Assembly: GCA_016699615.1 (NCBI GenBank)
Contig: CP064984.1
Location: 310,001 to 374,000 of the forward strand
Length of the DNA stretch: 64,000 nt
Direction of reading: 5' to 3'
Origin: Sphingobacteriales bacterium
GTDB taxonomy: Bacteria; Bacteroidota; Bacteroidia; Chitinophagales; JADIYW01
Made by a program: the position numbers and the translations under genes. Shown in pieces: positions 1 to 8,882 of this stretch. The stretch's first letter is position 1. Each line of letters begins with the position of its first letter. Under the pieces are notes generated by a model that was given only the letters and a program-made list of their open reading frames with translations, was not told where the DNA came from and did no database searches.

Positions 1-1665
1 TGGCAGATAGTATGTGTTATTTGTACTATCAAATACCATTGAAGACAAGGTATCTACATAAGTATAGTTAGTATCAGTTGTATAATCGCTAATTTTTATG
101 GAATCAAATAGGAGCGTAATGACGGCATCTTTAGGAATATTATAAATTGTTAAAGGTATCATTACAGCATCTACATTGCCTTTATTTCCATAAGTAACAG
201 TATATGTATTTTCTCTACCTGTTCTTATAGTTGTTCTTCCAGCAATGCTTACCCACATTTCTGGTGCTATTCCATTTACTACCTCAAATCCGTTAGTAAT
301 AGTAAATGCTGGAATACCTGGTATTGTAACTACTACATCGTATTTACCCAACGCTTTGCCTTTTAAATCTAAGGTTGTACTCAGTATATTACTATTAATT
401 AAAATTGTTGTATCACCTACTATATCTGGCGAACCATTTTTTTTGAGTACTATTGTAGTATTAGGCAATAAATTATACCCAAATATTTCTAAAGTAATAG
501 CACCAATATTACCGCCTTGTTTTGGAGATATTCTAGATATTGCACTTGTTGTTAAAGGAAAAGTACACAAAGTATCTACTACTGTTATAAAAAAAGGGTC
601 GATACTATCTAAATATTGATACCAATCGCCCACTTCTTCTTTATCAGTACAAATATATTCTAAATATTTAGTTGGTATTCTTAAATAATTCGGAGCAGGC
701 ATTGAATTTGCTACACCATTTTTTAAATACAAAGTTTGGAGTGGGTTTGAATCTACAAAAAATAGATTAAAATTTTCTAGTGAACTACCCAAATTCAACG
801 TAGTAAGTTGATTGTTAGAGCATGCAAATTGATACAACTTAACCACATTACTTAAATCTAATGTAGTAAGTTTATTGTTAGAGCAATCTAAAGCTAATAA
901 AGAATCCACATTACTTAAATCCAACGTAGTAAGTGAATTTCCATTACAATTTAAAAATTGTAAATTAGGCACATTACTTAAATCCAACGTAGTAAGTTGG
1001 TTGTTTGAGCAATCTAAAGATATTACATTAGGCACATTACTTAAATCCAACGTAGTAAGTGAATTTCCATTACAATTTAAAAATTGTAAATTAGGCACAT
1101 TACTTAAATCTATTGTTGTAAGTTGATTGTTTGGGAAATCTAAAAAATCTATATTTGAGAAATCTAAAAATTCTAAATTATGCACATTACTTAAATCCAA
1201 CGTAGTAAGTTGGTTGTCCATACAATATAATTGTTGTAATTTAGGCACATTACTTAAATCTAGTGTAGTAAGTGGGTTGAGCGAACAATTTAATACTTGT
1301 AAATTAGGCACATTACTTAAATCTAATGTAGTAAGTTGGTTGTCCACACAAAGTAATTCTTGTAAATTTACAAATGAATTAATACCAACTAATGAGTTAA
1401 TATCCGAAATGCTCACATCTAACTCAAAAACCCTATACGCTTCACTTTGCTGTATTTCTCTATCTCCATTCAAATCAATTTTAATACTTCTATGTAAAGA
1501 ATCATAAGCAATAATATTGCTAATATTAGCTTGCAATAGCTTATTTTTAAAATTAGCATCGGGAAAACTAATAATGGAATCTTGTGCTTTAGTATATTGT
1601 ACTAGTGCTACCAAAATAAACAAAAGTAAAAATCTAAAAAAAATAGGAATAGTTTTATTTTTCAT
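1..1665 (-). CDS. Secreted leucine-rich-repeat protein, 3' end outside window
   Basis: An open frame of 555 codons starts at the ATG at 1665 and runs off the left edge without a stop. Residues 1-27 form a signal peptide (basic start, hydrophobic LLLFILVALV, cleavage near TKAQ). Residues about 98-294 are 21-residue leucine-rich repeats of the form LTTLDLSNVPNLQxLxC. Residues about 375-467 look like an IPT/TIG beta-sandwich (SPKQGGNIG, IFGYNL), followed by a CARDB/DUF11-like region (YTVTYGNKGNVDA). This build is typical of Bacteroidota surface or secreted proteins, often with a C-terminal type IX sorting tag, which would lie outside the window. The natural ligand cannot be read from the sequence. 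The plus-strand open frames here are antisense shadows. Confidence 0.85.
   Translation of the reverse strand, partial: MKNKTIPIFFRFLLLFILVALVQYTKAQDSIISFPDANFKNKLLQANISNIIAYDSLHRSIKIDLNGDREIQQSEAYRVFELDVSISDINSLVGINSFVNLQELLCVDNQLTTLDLSNVPNLQVLNCSLNPLTTLDLSNVPKLQQLYCMDNQLTTLDLSNVHNLEFLDFSNIDFLDFPNNQLTTIDLSNVPNLQFLNCNGNSLTTLDLSNVPNVISLDCSNNQLTTLDLSNVPNLQFLNCNGNSLTTLDLSNVDSLLALDCSNNKLTTLDLSNVVKLYQFACSNNQLTTLNLGSSLENFNLFFVDSNPLQTLYLKNGVANSMPAPNYLRIPTKYLEYICTDKEEVGDWYQYLDSIDPFFITVVDTLCTFPLTTSAISRISPKQGGNIGAITLEIFGYNLLPNTTIVLKKNGSPDIVGDTTILINSNILSTTLDLKGKALGKYDVVVTIPGIPAFTITNGFEVVNGIAPEMWVSIAGRTTIRTGRENTYTVTYGNKGNVDAVMIPLTIYNIPKDAVITLLFDSIKISDYTTDTNYTYVDTLSSMVFDSTNNTYYLP
782..1372 (-). repeat. 63-bp tandem repeats encoding 21-residue LRRs
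   Basis: The core acattacttaaatc recurs at 845, 908, 971, 1034, 1097, 1184, 1247 and 1310, that is every 63 bp, with one 87-bp step between 1097 and 1184. On the coding strand each unit encodes one leucine-rich repeat. Some units are almost identical in DNA: the unit ending near 980 and the one ending near 1106 match over about 60 bases. That points to recent duplication or recombination inside the gene. Confidence 0.9.
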
Positions 1666-1683
1666 TTGCAATAATTTATAAAA

Positions 1684-1691
1684 CAAATTTA
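1684..1691 (-). promoter_or_regulatory. Putative -7 box (TAnnTTTG) for the LRR gene
   Basis: On the minus strand the box reads TAAATTTG, 18 bases upstream of the ATG at 1665. It matches the Bacteroidota sigma-factor -7 consensus TAnnTTTG. A TTG lies 23 bases upstream, a slightly long spacing for the -33 element. The call rests on pattern only. Confidence 0.45.
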
Positions 1692-1752
1692 AATATTTAA
1701 ATCTAAAAAAAAAACAATTTTTAACAGATTTTTTATAATAAATATAAAAATT

Positions 1753-2715
1753 TTAGCTCAATGTATAAATCAAATTTTTATATTCTTCATTGATTTGAAG
1801 AAAATGTTTTTTGCATAAATGCAATGGTGTTTTTAGTATTTTATCATGATGAATGCCTATCATTATATTGTATTCGCCATTAATTAAACTTTCTATAGCA
1901 GCCATGCCCATTCTAGATGCCATTATTCTGTCATCTGCAATAGGATTTCCACCACGCAACAAATGTCCGAGCACTAAAGTTTTTATATCATAAGTTGGGT
2001 GTAGTGCTTTAAATTTTTTTGCTACTTCTACTGCTCCTCCAGACTCATCTCCTTCTGCAACAATAATGATATAAGATTCTTTGTCTTTTCCTTTTAGCAT
2101 TCTTTCAGACAAGTCACTTAAATTAGTTTGTGTTTCTGGTATAAAAATATCTTCGGCTCCAGTGGCAATTCCAGTTGCTAAGGCTATTGTGCCAACATCT
2201 CTGCCCATCACTTCTATAAAAAATATTCTTTTAAAAGCATTGGCAGTATCTCTAATTTTATCTACACATTCTACTGCTGTTTGCACTGCTGTTTTGTAGC
2301 CTATGGTAAAATCTGTTCCAAATAAATCATTATCTATTGTGCCAGGCAAACCAACAAATGGAATATTGAATTCTTTTGTAAATTGAGTTGCACCTGCAAA
2401 TGTGCCATCGCCACCAATAGCTATGACAGCATCTATTTTGTGTTTTAATAAATTTTGATAAGCTTTTGCTCTGCCTTCTTCTGTTAAAAATTCTTGACTT
2501 CGAGCAGATTTTAAAATAGTTCCACCACGATGTATAATATTTCCTACACTTTTTTTATTTAGTTGAATAAACTCATCATCAATCATTCCTTGATAGCCAT
2601 TATAAATTCCATATACATTCAACTGTTCTTGTAATGCTGCACGTGTAATTGCTCTGATGGCAGCGTTCATACCTGGTGCATCGCCTCCTGAAGTAAAAAT
2701 AGCTATGTTTTTCAT
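1753..2715 (-). CDS. pfkA: ATP-dependent 6-phosphofructokinase
   Basis: A 320-residue enzyme of normal PfkA length that phosphorylates fructose 6-phosphate to fructose 1,6-bisphosphate in the cytosol, the committed step of glycolysis. Visible motifs are the nucleotide loop TSGGDAPGMN at the N-terminus, GGDGTFAGA near residue 103, the catalytic PGTIDND near 125, and the later MGRDVG and GHLLRGGNP segments. Glycine in GGDGT and the absence of lysine before TIDND fit the ATP-using rather than the pyrophosphate-using subgroup. It follows the uridine phosphorylase gene by one base, so the two are probably co-transcribed. Confidence 0.95.
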   Translation of the reverse strand: MKNIAIFTSGGDAPGMNAAIRAITRAALQEQLNVYGIYNGYQGMIDDEFIQLNKKSVGNIIHRGGTILKSARSQEFLTEEGRAKAYQNLLKHKIDAVIAIGGDGTFAGATQFTKEFNIPFVGLPGTIDNDLFGTDFTIGYKTAVQTAVECVDKIRDTANAFKRIFFIEVMGRDVGTIALATGIATGAEDIFIPETQTNLSDLSERMLKGKDKESYIIIVAEGDESGGAVEVAKKFKALHPTYDIKTLVLGHLLRGGNPIADDRIMASRMGMAAIESLINGEYNIMIGIHHDKILKTPLHLCKKHFLQINEEYKNLIYTLS

Positions 2716-2716
2716 C

Positions 2717-3580
2717 TTATAAATTATTTGCTATTCTATTTAATATTTTATCTATTAATAATTCTACAGTTTCTTCGTGCTGATTTGAAAATTGACCTAA
2801 AACTCTATTTGCTAAAATAGCATTGAATGAAATACAATGATGTCCTAACATTTTTCCTAATCCGTAAATTGCAGAAGTTTCCATTTCAAAGTTGGTAATT
2901 TTTCTATTGTTTGCAAATACCTTTGAGCTCAAATCATCAATAAAATTTGGTTGTTTCGGCGATAGCCTTAATTTTCTCCCTTGTGGTGCGTAGAATCCTG
3001 ATGCTGTTAGTGTGATACCATTTAATATATCATCAGCTAATGCATCTATAAGTTTTGTACTTGCTTTTGCTGTGTAGCACTGTACTTTTGCTGTGTCTTG
3101 TACTGCATCATTTAGTTGTAAATCATCGTCGTTTGTATATTCGTAGAAATGTAATAATCCATCCAAACCTATTGCATATTCGCTAACTAGGAATGAATCT
3201 ATTGGAATATCTGCCTGCAATGCACCACTTGTGCCAATTCTTATAATATTTAATGCTGTATGTTCGTTTTTGATTGTTCTAGTTTTCAAATCTATATTCA
3301 CTAATGCGTCTAACTCATTTAGAACTATATCTATATTATCAGTTCCAATTCCTGTTGCAATTACAGAAATTTTTTTGCTTTTATATATTCCAGTTTGTGT
3401 AACAAATTCTCTGTTTTTTTTACTAATCAATATTTCATCAAAATGTTTTGTAATTTTTGGAACACGTTCTGGATCGCCAACAAAAATTATAGTTTCAGAG
3501 ATATCTGTTGGCAATAAACATAGATGATATACACTACCATCAGAATTTAAAATTAGTTCGCTGTTTGCAATTGTACTCAT
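2717..3580 (-). CDS. udp: Nucleoside phosphorylase, uridine phosphorylase type
   Basis: A 287-residue PNP/UDP-family enzyme expected to split uridine to uracil and ribose 1-phosphate. Family signs are VGDPERVPKI near residue 34 (phosphate binding), ATGIGTDNI near 75, RIGTSGALQADIP near 113, and FEMETSAIYGLG near 230, whose Glu-Met-Glu binds the ribose. The length is a little above the classical 250, as in other Bacteroidota members. It sits one base upstream of pfkA in the same direction, linking nucleoside salvage sugar to glycolysis. Substrate preference within the family is inferred. Confidence 0.82.
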   Translation of the reverse strand: MSTIANSELILNSDGSVYHLCLLPTDISETIIFVGDPERVPKITKHFDEILISKKNREFVTQTGIYKSKKISVIATGIGTDNIDIVLNELDALVNIDLKTRTIKNEHTALNIIRIGTSGALQADIPIDSFLVSEYAIGLDGLLHFYEYTNDDDLQLNDAVQDTAKVQCYTAKASTKLIDALADDILNGITLTASGFYAPQGRKLRLSPKQPNFIDDLSSKVFANNRKITNFEMETSAIYGLGKMLGHHCISFNAILANRVLGQFSNQHEETVELLIDKILNRIANNL

Positions 3581-3623
3581 ATGAAAATTTAATAAATATA
3601 AATATAAGCATAAATTCTTAATA

Positions 3624-4694
3624 CTACATTAGATTAAGAATTGTGTTTGCATTTTTTAGATTATTAAATTCAACTTCAAGCATTTTTCTTTGTTCTATTT
3701 CATCTTCAGAAAAAGATTTACGCATATATGTTTTCAATTGTTCATTGAAATTATTTTCATTAACACCAACTAGAAATGTGCTGAACTCTGAATGATTTTT
3801 AAATTCTTCGTTGGCAAAACAAAATCTACCTACGAATAAACAATGTAATAGTTTTAGCTTAACGCCTGTGTTGATTGAAGAAAATACCAAGTTAATTTGT
3901 GCGTTTTGTATTAAATGAAACAATTGAATGTTTGTTGGATTTTCAATCAATTGAATATTATTTATAGTGCAATATTCTTTTAGCTTTTGTGTTGGCTCTT
4001 TTCCAGCAAATATTATATCAAATTCTTCGGAATATTTATAATTATTAATAAAAAAATTATAATTATCTTCTATACTTAAATTTCCATGTAATAAAATATA
4101 TCTTCCATTTCCTTGTTGCGTTTCTATTGAAGAAAATTGATGAAATGCTGGAACAAAATGTATGTTTTTATCAGAAAATTTAGTTGTATAATGTTGCTTA
4201 TCTGAAATGGAAATTGGCAATAGATATGTGGCTGATTTAAGTTTGTCTTCGTACTTTTTTAGTTTTGTATATTCTGAATAATAAAATATTTTTTTAGATA
4301 TTGAATTAGAATTTTCATATAAATCATAATAATACAAATGCTCTACATTGTGTAAGCGTACAATTTTTATTCTATCTTTTAATGATGCATGGTTTAAAAA
4401 TGCTGTGGTATGTATGCCTTCAAATAGAATTGGAAATTTATCGTTTGAAAGATTTTGTAGTAAGTTTTTGTTTGCTCTAGATTTTACGATGAATGGTTGT
4501 GTGGCAAAAAATGATTGCATGTTATTTTTTCTTTCGTAATAATATATCTTATGACAAAATTCATTTAATCCATCATTCTCTTTAAATTTATTATATACAA
4601 AACAATGCAATATAACTTTAACACCTAACTGATGTAATGCTTTGATTTTATAAAATTCTTCTACTGCGCCACCATAGTTTGCTGGATATGGCAC
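3624..4694 (-). CDS. Glycosyltransferase family protein (GT4-like)
   Basis: A 356-residue frame if begun at the GTG at 4694. It opens with VPYPANYGG, the donor-binding glycine loop of GT-B glycosyltransferases, so the GTG start would cut off the first beta-strand. In the same frame upstream the codons read VHIICFD, which is exactly the missing strand, but no ATG, GTG or TTG precedes it before the stop at 4734-4736. The ATT at 4728-4730 is the best in-frame candidate. The C-terminal half has the donor-domain pattern (YILLHGNLS, then IIFAGKEP, then NTGVKLKLLHCLF). It probably adds a sugar to an envelope glycan; donor and acceptor are unknown. Confidence 0.72.
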   Translation of the reverse strand: MPYPANYGGAVEEFYKIKALHQLGVKVILHCFVYNKFKENDGLNEFCHKIYYYERKNNMQSFFATQPFIVKSRANKNLLQNLSNDKFPILFEGIHTTAFLNHASLKDRIKIVRLHNVEHLYYYDLYENSNSISKKIFYYSEYTKLKKYEDKLKSATYLLPISISDKQHYTTKFSDKNIHFVPAFHQFSSIETQQGNGRYILLHGNLSIEDNYNFFINNYKYSEEFDIIFAGKEPTQKLKEYCTINNIQLIENPTNIQLFHLIQNAQINLVFSSINTGVKLKLLHCLFVGRFCFANEEFKNHSEFSTFLVGVNENNFNEQLKTYMRKSFSEDEIEQRKMLEVEFNNLKNANTILNLM

Positions 4695-4733
4695 ATCAAA
4701 ACAAATTATATGTACATACTGAACTGAAATAAA

Positions 4734-5651
4734 TTAGATTTTCATTTTATTTCTCTTAATCAAATACTCCATCAAAATTGGATAATAGCCTTGATTGATA
4801 TCTACTTCTATTAAATCAATTTTGTATTGCATACATTTGGTTTTTATATACAAGTTTCTTTCTTTATTTTTTTCTATATAATAATCTTTTATTTGATTTG
4901 GCTGAAGTTTTATTTCTTCTCCTGTTTCAATATCTACAAATTGATATGGTCTATTTTCAAAATTAAAATCTAATTCCAAATTTCTATCAATAGTATGAAA
5001 CAAAACAATCTCATGTCTATTATGTTTTAGATGCTGAATTGCCAGAAATAATTCTTCATCATTTTTATCAAACATATCTGAAAATATAAACACCAATGAA
5101 CGTTTTGGAATTGCATCTGCCACTACGTGTATAGATTTTGCAGCAGCTGTGTGTTGTTTTTCAGATTTTTTGGTTACTAACTTATACAATTCATACATCA
5201 ACATTTGATGGTGTTGCGCATTGGTTTTGCATGGTGTATGTAAGTTTAGTTCATTTGTAAACACAGATAAACCTACTGCATCTCTTTGTTTTTTTAGTAA
5301 ATACATCAGTGCTGCACTTGCCATTACAGCAAACTCAATTTTATTAATTTGCTGTTCTGTACGTTCTGTAGGAAAATACATAGACGAAGATGCATCTATG
5401 ATAATTTGGCAACGTAGATTGGTTTCTTCTTCGTATTTTTTGGTGTATAATTTATCAGTACGTGCAAATACTTTCCAATCTACTTCTTTGATAGAATCAC
5501 CAGCGTTGTATAATCTATGTTCTGCAAACTCTACAGAAAATCCATGATATGGACTTTTGTGTAAGCCAATAATAAATCCTTCTACAATTTGTTTCGCAAG
5601 AATATCAAGCTTGTCAAACTTAAGTACTTCTTCGTGTGTAAGATTTATCAT
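4734..5651 (-). CDS. DUF58 domain-containing protein (VWA-like)
   Basis: A 305-residue DUF58 protein. The family signature FAEHRLYNAGDSIKEVDW lies near residues 43-60, followed by ARTDKLYTKKYEEE. A metal-site pattern DASSSM near residue 91 is the MIDAS motif of a von Willebrand A fold. Members usually sit beside MoxR AAA+ ATPases and help with metalloprotein or envelope maturation. No moxR gene is seen nearby, so its partner is outside the window or absent. There is no membrane segment. The stop codon lies only three bases before the possible ATT start of the glycosyltransferase. Confidence 0.85.
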   Translation of the reverse strand: MINLTHEEVLKFDKLDILAKQIVEGFIIGLHKSPYHGFSVEFAEHRLYNAGDSIKEVDWKVFARTDKLYTKKYEEETNLRCQIIIDASSSMYFPTERTEQQINKIEFAVMASAALMYLLKKQRDAVGLSVFTNELNLHTPCKTNAQHHQMLMYELYKLVTKKSEKQHTAAAKSIHVVADAIPKRSLVFIFSDMFDKNDEELFLAIQHLKHNRHEIVLFHTIDRNLELDFNFENRPYQFVDIETGEEIKLQPNQIKDYYIEKNKERNLYIKTKCMQYKIDLIEVDINQGYYPILMEYLIKRNKMKI

Positions 5652-5689
5652 GATACTAATATAAGCATTATAAACTTATGATAGTATGC

Positions 5690-6823
5690 TTATTGTCTTT
5701 TATAAGTTGACTTATATGTTTCGTAATTGTTTGATGGAGATGTGTATAATTCTTTTCCAAAGAATGTGATTAATGGTTCAAATTCCTCCACTTTCACATA
5801 ACCTTTCAATGGATAAACTAACTCATATTTTGATGTAAGCACCACACATGTTGGATAAGACATTTGTCCTTGCATAAAATATGCTGCTAGCTCATGGTAG
5901 CCATTTCTTCCGCCTGCAACCCATTTCCATGTTTTATTCATAAAGTTAATGTCTGGTTTTTGTTCAGCATTGAATTTTACACAATAAAAATTCTCACTCA
6001 TATATTTGGCAACAAATGGATCTTGAAATGTTTTTGAATCTAAAACTTTACACCAACCACACCAATCTGTATAAAAATCTATAAAAAACTGCCCTGGGTT
6101 TGTTTGATTCAGTTTTACTGCTTCTTCAAATGTTAGCCATTTTATTGTTCCATTTTCTTGCAATGGTGTTTTCTGTGTAGAAACTTTAGTTGTATTTGTT
6201 TTAGTCGTTTCTGTTGTGTTGGGAGTTGTTGTCTTTTTGGTTGTTGTGTTGGAATTGACCAAACTCTTTTTATAAATACTAAACAGAGAATCATATTCGC
6301 TGTGTTTTATTAAGTCATATTGTTTTTTGAATCCAATAGGATTAATACTAAAGTTATAATCAGAAGATAAAGAGCCTTGATGTATTAAAAGATTACACTT
6401 AATTGGTTTTGATTGTCCAATTAATATATCAACAAATTCTAAGATTTCATCATTAGATGATAAAACAAATGAATTATTTAAAAGATTCACATCAAACTCT
6501 TTAATATTATTATCATATTTAATTTTTAACTTTAGAGATTTATTATTAATATTTGTTGTTGATTGATCACTACCATATTCATGTAGATAAAACTTTACAT
6601 TTGGTATAATTAATTGTTCATTTATAAAGTAAATTATTACTTTTGTATGTAGTTTACTATATTTAGTTACAGAATTACTAAATAATCCATTATAATCAGT
6701 TTGAGATATGTACTTTTCATTAGTTTTATCCTTAAAATCATCAACAAAATAATTTAGTTTCCATTGGGAGAAAGAATTGAAAAATAAAATTAGTAAAAAA
6801 AGAAATAAAGTTGTTTTTTTCAT
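5690..6823 (-). CDS. Secreted thioredoxin-fold protein with long N-terminal extension
   Basis: 377 residues. A signal peptide covers residues 1-20 (LFLFLLILFFNSFS). Residues about 20-180 form an unrecognised beta-rich extension, then a Thr/Lys-rich low-complexity linker (TTTKKTTTPNTTETT), then a thioredoxin-like domain from about 225 with the active site TDWCGWCK near 250. The domain resembles the thioredoxin_7/DUF255-like proteins of Bacteroidota, expected to act on disulfides or as a chaperone outside the cytoplasm. The next gene downstream on the minus strand is DUF58; the gene just upstream carries the same active site without the extension, so the pair looks like an old duplication. Confidence 0.82.
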   Translation of the reverse strand: MKKTTLFLFLLILFFNSFSQWKLNYFVDDFKDKTNEKYISQTDYNGLFSNSVTKYSKLHTKVIIYFINEQLIIPNVKFYLHEYGSDQSTTNINNKSLKLKIKYDNNIKEFDVNLLNNSFVLSSNDEILEFVDILIGQSKPIKCNLLIHQGSLSSDYNFSINPIGFKKQYDLIKHSEYDSLFSIYKKSLVNSNTTTKKTTTPNTTETTKTNTTKVSTQKTPLQENGTIKWLTFEEAVKLNQTNPGQFFIDFYTDWCGWCKVLDSKTFQDPFVAKYMSENFYCVKFNAEQKPDINFMNKTWKWVAGGRNGYHELAAYFMQGQMSYPTCVVLTSKYELVYPLKGYVKVEEFEPLITFFGKELYTSPSNNYETYKSTYKRQ

Positions 6824-6852
6824 GAATATAATTTATATAATTATTTTATTAA

Positions 6853-7386
6853 TTAATTATTTGATTGAAATGTAAGAAAGTCCATTTTTTGATAACTTCC
6901 AGAAGTAAAATATTTTACTAACTGATTTATAGTCTCAGTATCTTTAAATCCAGGAAATGCTTGTAATTTGTTTCCTTTTGCATCTAAAACAACTAATGTA
7001 GGATACCCTAATCTGCCACTTGATGTACCAATTTGTAAAGCAAATTCATTTGTTTTTCTGTTTCCATTTTGTACTAAGCCATAAGTTTTTCCATTAAAAT
7101 CGAATGGTGCTTCTGCCTCGGCATTTAATTTTACCAAAACGAAATTACTTTTCAAATTATTTAATGTTGTTGGGTCAGTAAATGTAGATTGATCCATTTT
7201 TTTACACCATCCACACCAATCTGTGTATATATCAACAAAAATAAATTGATGACTATCGTCAACTTTACTTATTGCTTTATCTATTGTTGTCCATGCTTCG
7301 TCGGAAGGATTGTTTTGTGCACTAATATTTGGTGCAAAACCAAATAATGCAATTAACATAACATGTACAAATTTTAACTTTTTCAT
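6853..7386 (-). CDS. Secreted thioredoxin family protein
   Basis: A 177-residue single-domain protein. A signal peptide ends near residue 23 (SAQ), followed by a thioredoxin fold with IYTDWCGWCKKMD near residue 55 and the cis-proline segment RLGYPTLVVLD near 130. It is expected to reduce or exchange disulfides in the periplasm. It is the first gene of a minus-strand run with the larger paralogue 29 bases downstream. A TAAATTTG promoter box lies 31 bases upstream of its ATG. Confidence 0.86.
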   Translation of the reverse strand: MKKLKFVHVMLIALFGFAPNISAQNNPSDEAWTTIDKAISKVDDSHQFIFVDIYTDWCGWCKKMDQSTFTDPTTLNNLKSNFVLVKLNAEAEAPFDFNGKTYGLVQNGNRKTNEFALQIGTSSGRLGYPTLVVLDAKGNKLQAFPGFKDTETINQLVKYFTSGSYQKMDFLTFQSNN

Positions 7387-7416
7387 CGTAGATTTGTTTT
7401 TTTACTAACTGTTATA

Positions 7417-7424
7417 CAAATTTA
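7417..7424 (-). promoter_or_regulatory. Putative -7 box for the thioredoxin gene pair
   Basis: The minus strand reads TAAATTTG in the divergent spacer between the thioredoxin gene and ubiX. A TTG within TTTTTTG lies 21 bases upstream, close to the expected -33 spacing of Bacteroidota promoters. Confidence 0.5.
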
Positions 7425-7461
7425 ATACCAACTCTGATAAAACTACAAAAAATTATATAAA

Positions 7462-8025
7462 ATGGTCAAAAAAAAGATAATTATTGGAATTACTGGTGCA
7501 AGTGGTGCAATTTATGCCAAAGTATTATTAGACAAATTGATGCAGATATCTACACAAATTGACAAAATTGGTGTAGTAATGAGTGATAATGCAAAACAAG
7601 TATGGGAATTTGAGCTACAGCAAAATCAATACAAAGATTATACTGTAGATTTTTATGAAAAAAATGATTTTATGGCACCATTTGCTTCTGGAAGCGCAAA
7701 ATACGACACTATGATAGTCGTTCCATGTTCGATGGGAACTTTGTCTAGAATTGCACAAGGTACTTCAAATGATTTAATTACAAGAAGTGCTGATGTCATT
7801 TTAAAAGAAAGACGCAAACTAATTTTAGTAACTAGAGAAACACCTTTGAACTTAATACATATTAATAATATGAAAACAGTTACTGAAAGTGGTGGCATTA
7901 TTTGTCCAGCCTCACCTTCGTTTTATCATATACCTACTACTATAGAAGAAATGGCAGCAACAGTTATAGACAGAGTTTTAGACTTAGCTGGTTTTGAATT
8001 AACTACAAAAAGATGGAATGAATAG
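7462..8025 (+). CDS. ubiX: Flavin prenyltransferase UbiX
   Basis: A 187-residue enzyme of the expected length that makes prenylated FMN, the cofactor of UbiD-type decarboxylases. Diagnostic segments are GITGASGAIYA at residues 8-18 (FMN binding), VVPCSMGTLSRIAQG near 90, RRKLILVTRETPLN near 120, and PASPSFYH near 152. It is monocistronic here: the neighbours on both sides are on the other strand and no ubiD is in the window. Its stop lies three bases from the stop of amn. Confidence 0.94.
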   Translation: MVKKKIIIGITGASGAIYAKVLLDKLMQISTQIDKIGVVMSDNAKQVWEFELQQNQYKDYTVDFYEKNDFMAPFASGSAKYDTMIVVPCSMGTLSRIAQGTSNDLITRSADVILKERRKLILVTRETPLNLIHINNMKTVTESGGIICPASPSFYHIPTTIEEMAATVIDRVLDLAGFELTTKRWNE

Positions 8026-8028
8026 AGA

Positions 8029-8805
8029 TTAATCTTCGAATCTTAAGTGTTTTATAGTTGTAGATTTATCTTGCAATTGTTTTAATGCATCTATTCCAAT
8101 TTTTAAATGTTCATTCACAAAACTTTTTGTTACTTCAGCATCGCTTTTTTCTGTTTTCACACCATCAGGTATCATTGGTTGGTCTGACACTAACAACAAT
8201 GCACCAACTGGAATTTCATTTGCAAATGCAACAGTAAATATGGTAGCTGTTTCCATATCTATTGCCATCGCTCTAATTTTTCTCAGATATTCTTTAAATT
8301 CTTCATCATGCTCCCAGACTCTTCTGTTGGTTGTGTACACTGTTCCTGTCCAGTAGTCTTGCTCATACTCTCTGATAGTAGTAGAAATTGCCTTCTGTAA
8401 GGCAAATGATGGCAATGCAGGCACTTCAGCAGGAAAATAATCATTGCTTGTTCCTTCGCCTCTTATTGCTGCAATTGGTAATATAAAATCGCCTAATTCA
8501 TTTTTCTTTTTCAGTCCACCACATTTTCCTAAAAACAATACAGCTTTTGGTTTTATAGCAGCTAATAAATCTAACATGGTTGCCGCAACTGGGCTTCCCA
8601 TTCCAAAATTTATTATTGTAATATTGTTGGCTGTTGCGTTTGGCATTGGGTTGCTTCTTCCTTTTACTTCTACATTATTCCATTCTGCAAAAAGGTCTAC
8701 ATATTTTCCAAAATTAGTCAACAATATATATTCACCAAATTCGTCTAAAGCAGTTCCTGTGTATCTAGGCAACCAGTTTTCTACAATCTCTTCTTTCGTT
8801 TTCAT
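8029..8805 (-). CDS. amn: AMP nucleosidase, short form
   Basis: A 258-residue phosphorylase-fold enzyme that hydrolyses AMP to adenine and ribose 5-phosphate. It corresponds to the catalytic half of the long proteobacterial Amn and matches the short form usual in Bacteroidota. Motifs are NFGMGSPVAATM near residue 68, LFLGKCGGLK near 90, AIDMETATIF near 180 (ribose-binding Met-Glu), and LVSDQPM near 206. The gene stands alone, tail to tail with ubiX. Confidence 0.88.
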   Translation of the reverse strand: MKTKEEIVENWLPRYTGTALDEFGEYILLTNFGKYVDLFAEWNNVEVKGRSNPMPNATANNITIINFGMGSPVAATMLDLLAAIKPKAVLFLGKCGGLKKKNELGDFILPIAAIRGEGTSNDYFPAEVPALPSFALQKAISTTIREYEQDYWTGTVYTTNRRVWEHDEEFKEYLRKIRAMAIDMETATIFTVAFANEIPVGALLLVSDQPMIPDGVKTEKSDAEVTKSFVNEHLKIGIDALKQLQDKSTTIKHLRFED

Positions 8806-8882
8806 GAAGTAAAATTACATATTCTACACATAAAACATAAAAAAATGATTTGAATTGTTGTAATATTGCACATATTTTGTTT

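Noticed and set aside
845..1330. Regular 63-bp direct repeats that might be a CRISPR array
   Set aside because: The repeats are in frame, encode leucine-rich repeats without unique spacers, and lie inside a long open frame with a signal peptide.
875..1507. Two plus-strand open frames over the LRR region
   Set aside because: They are antisense to the LRR gene and their repetitive sequence only mirrors its codon pattern.
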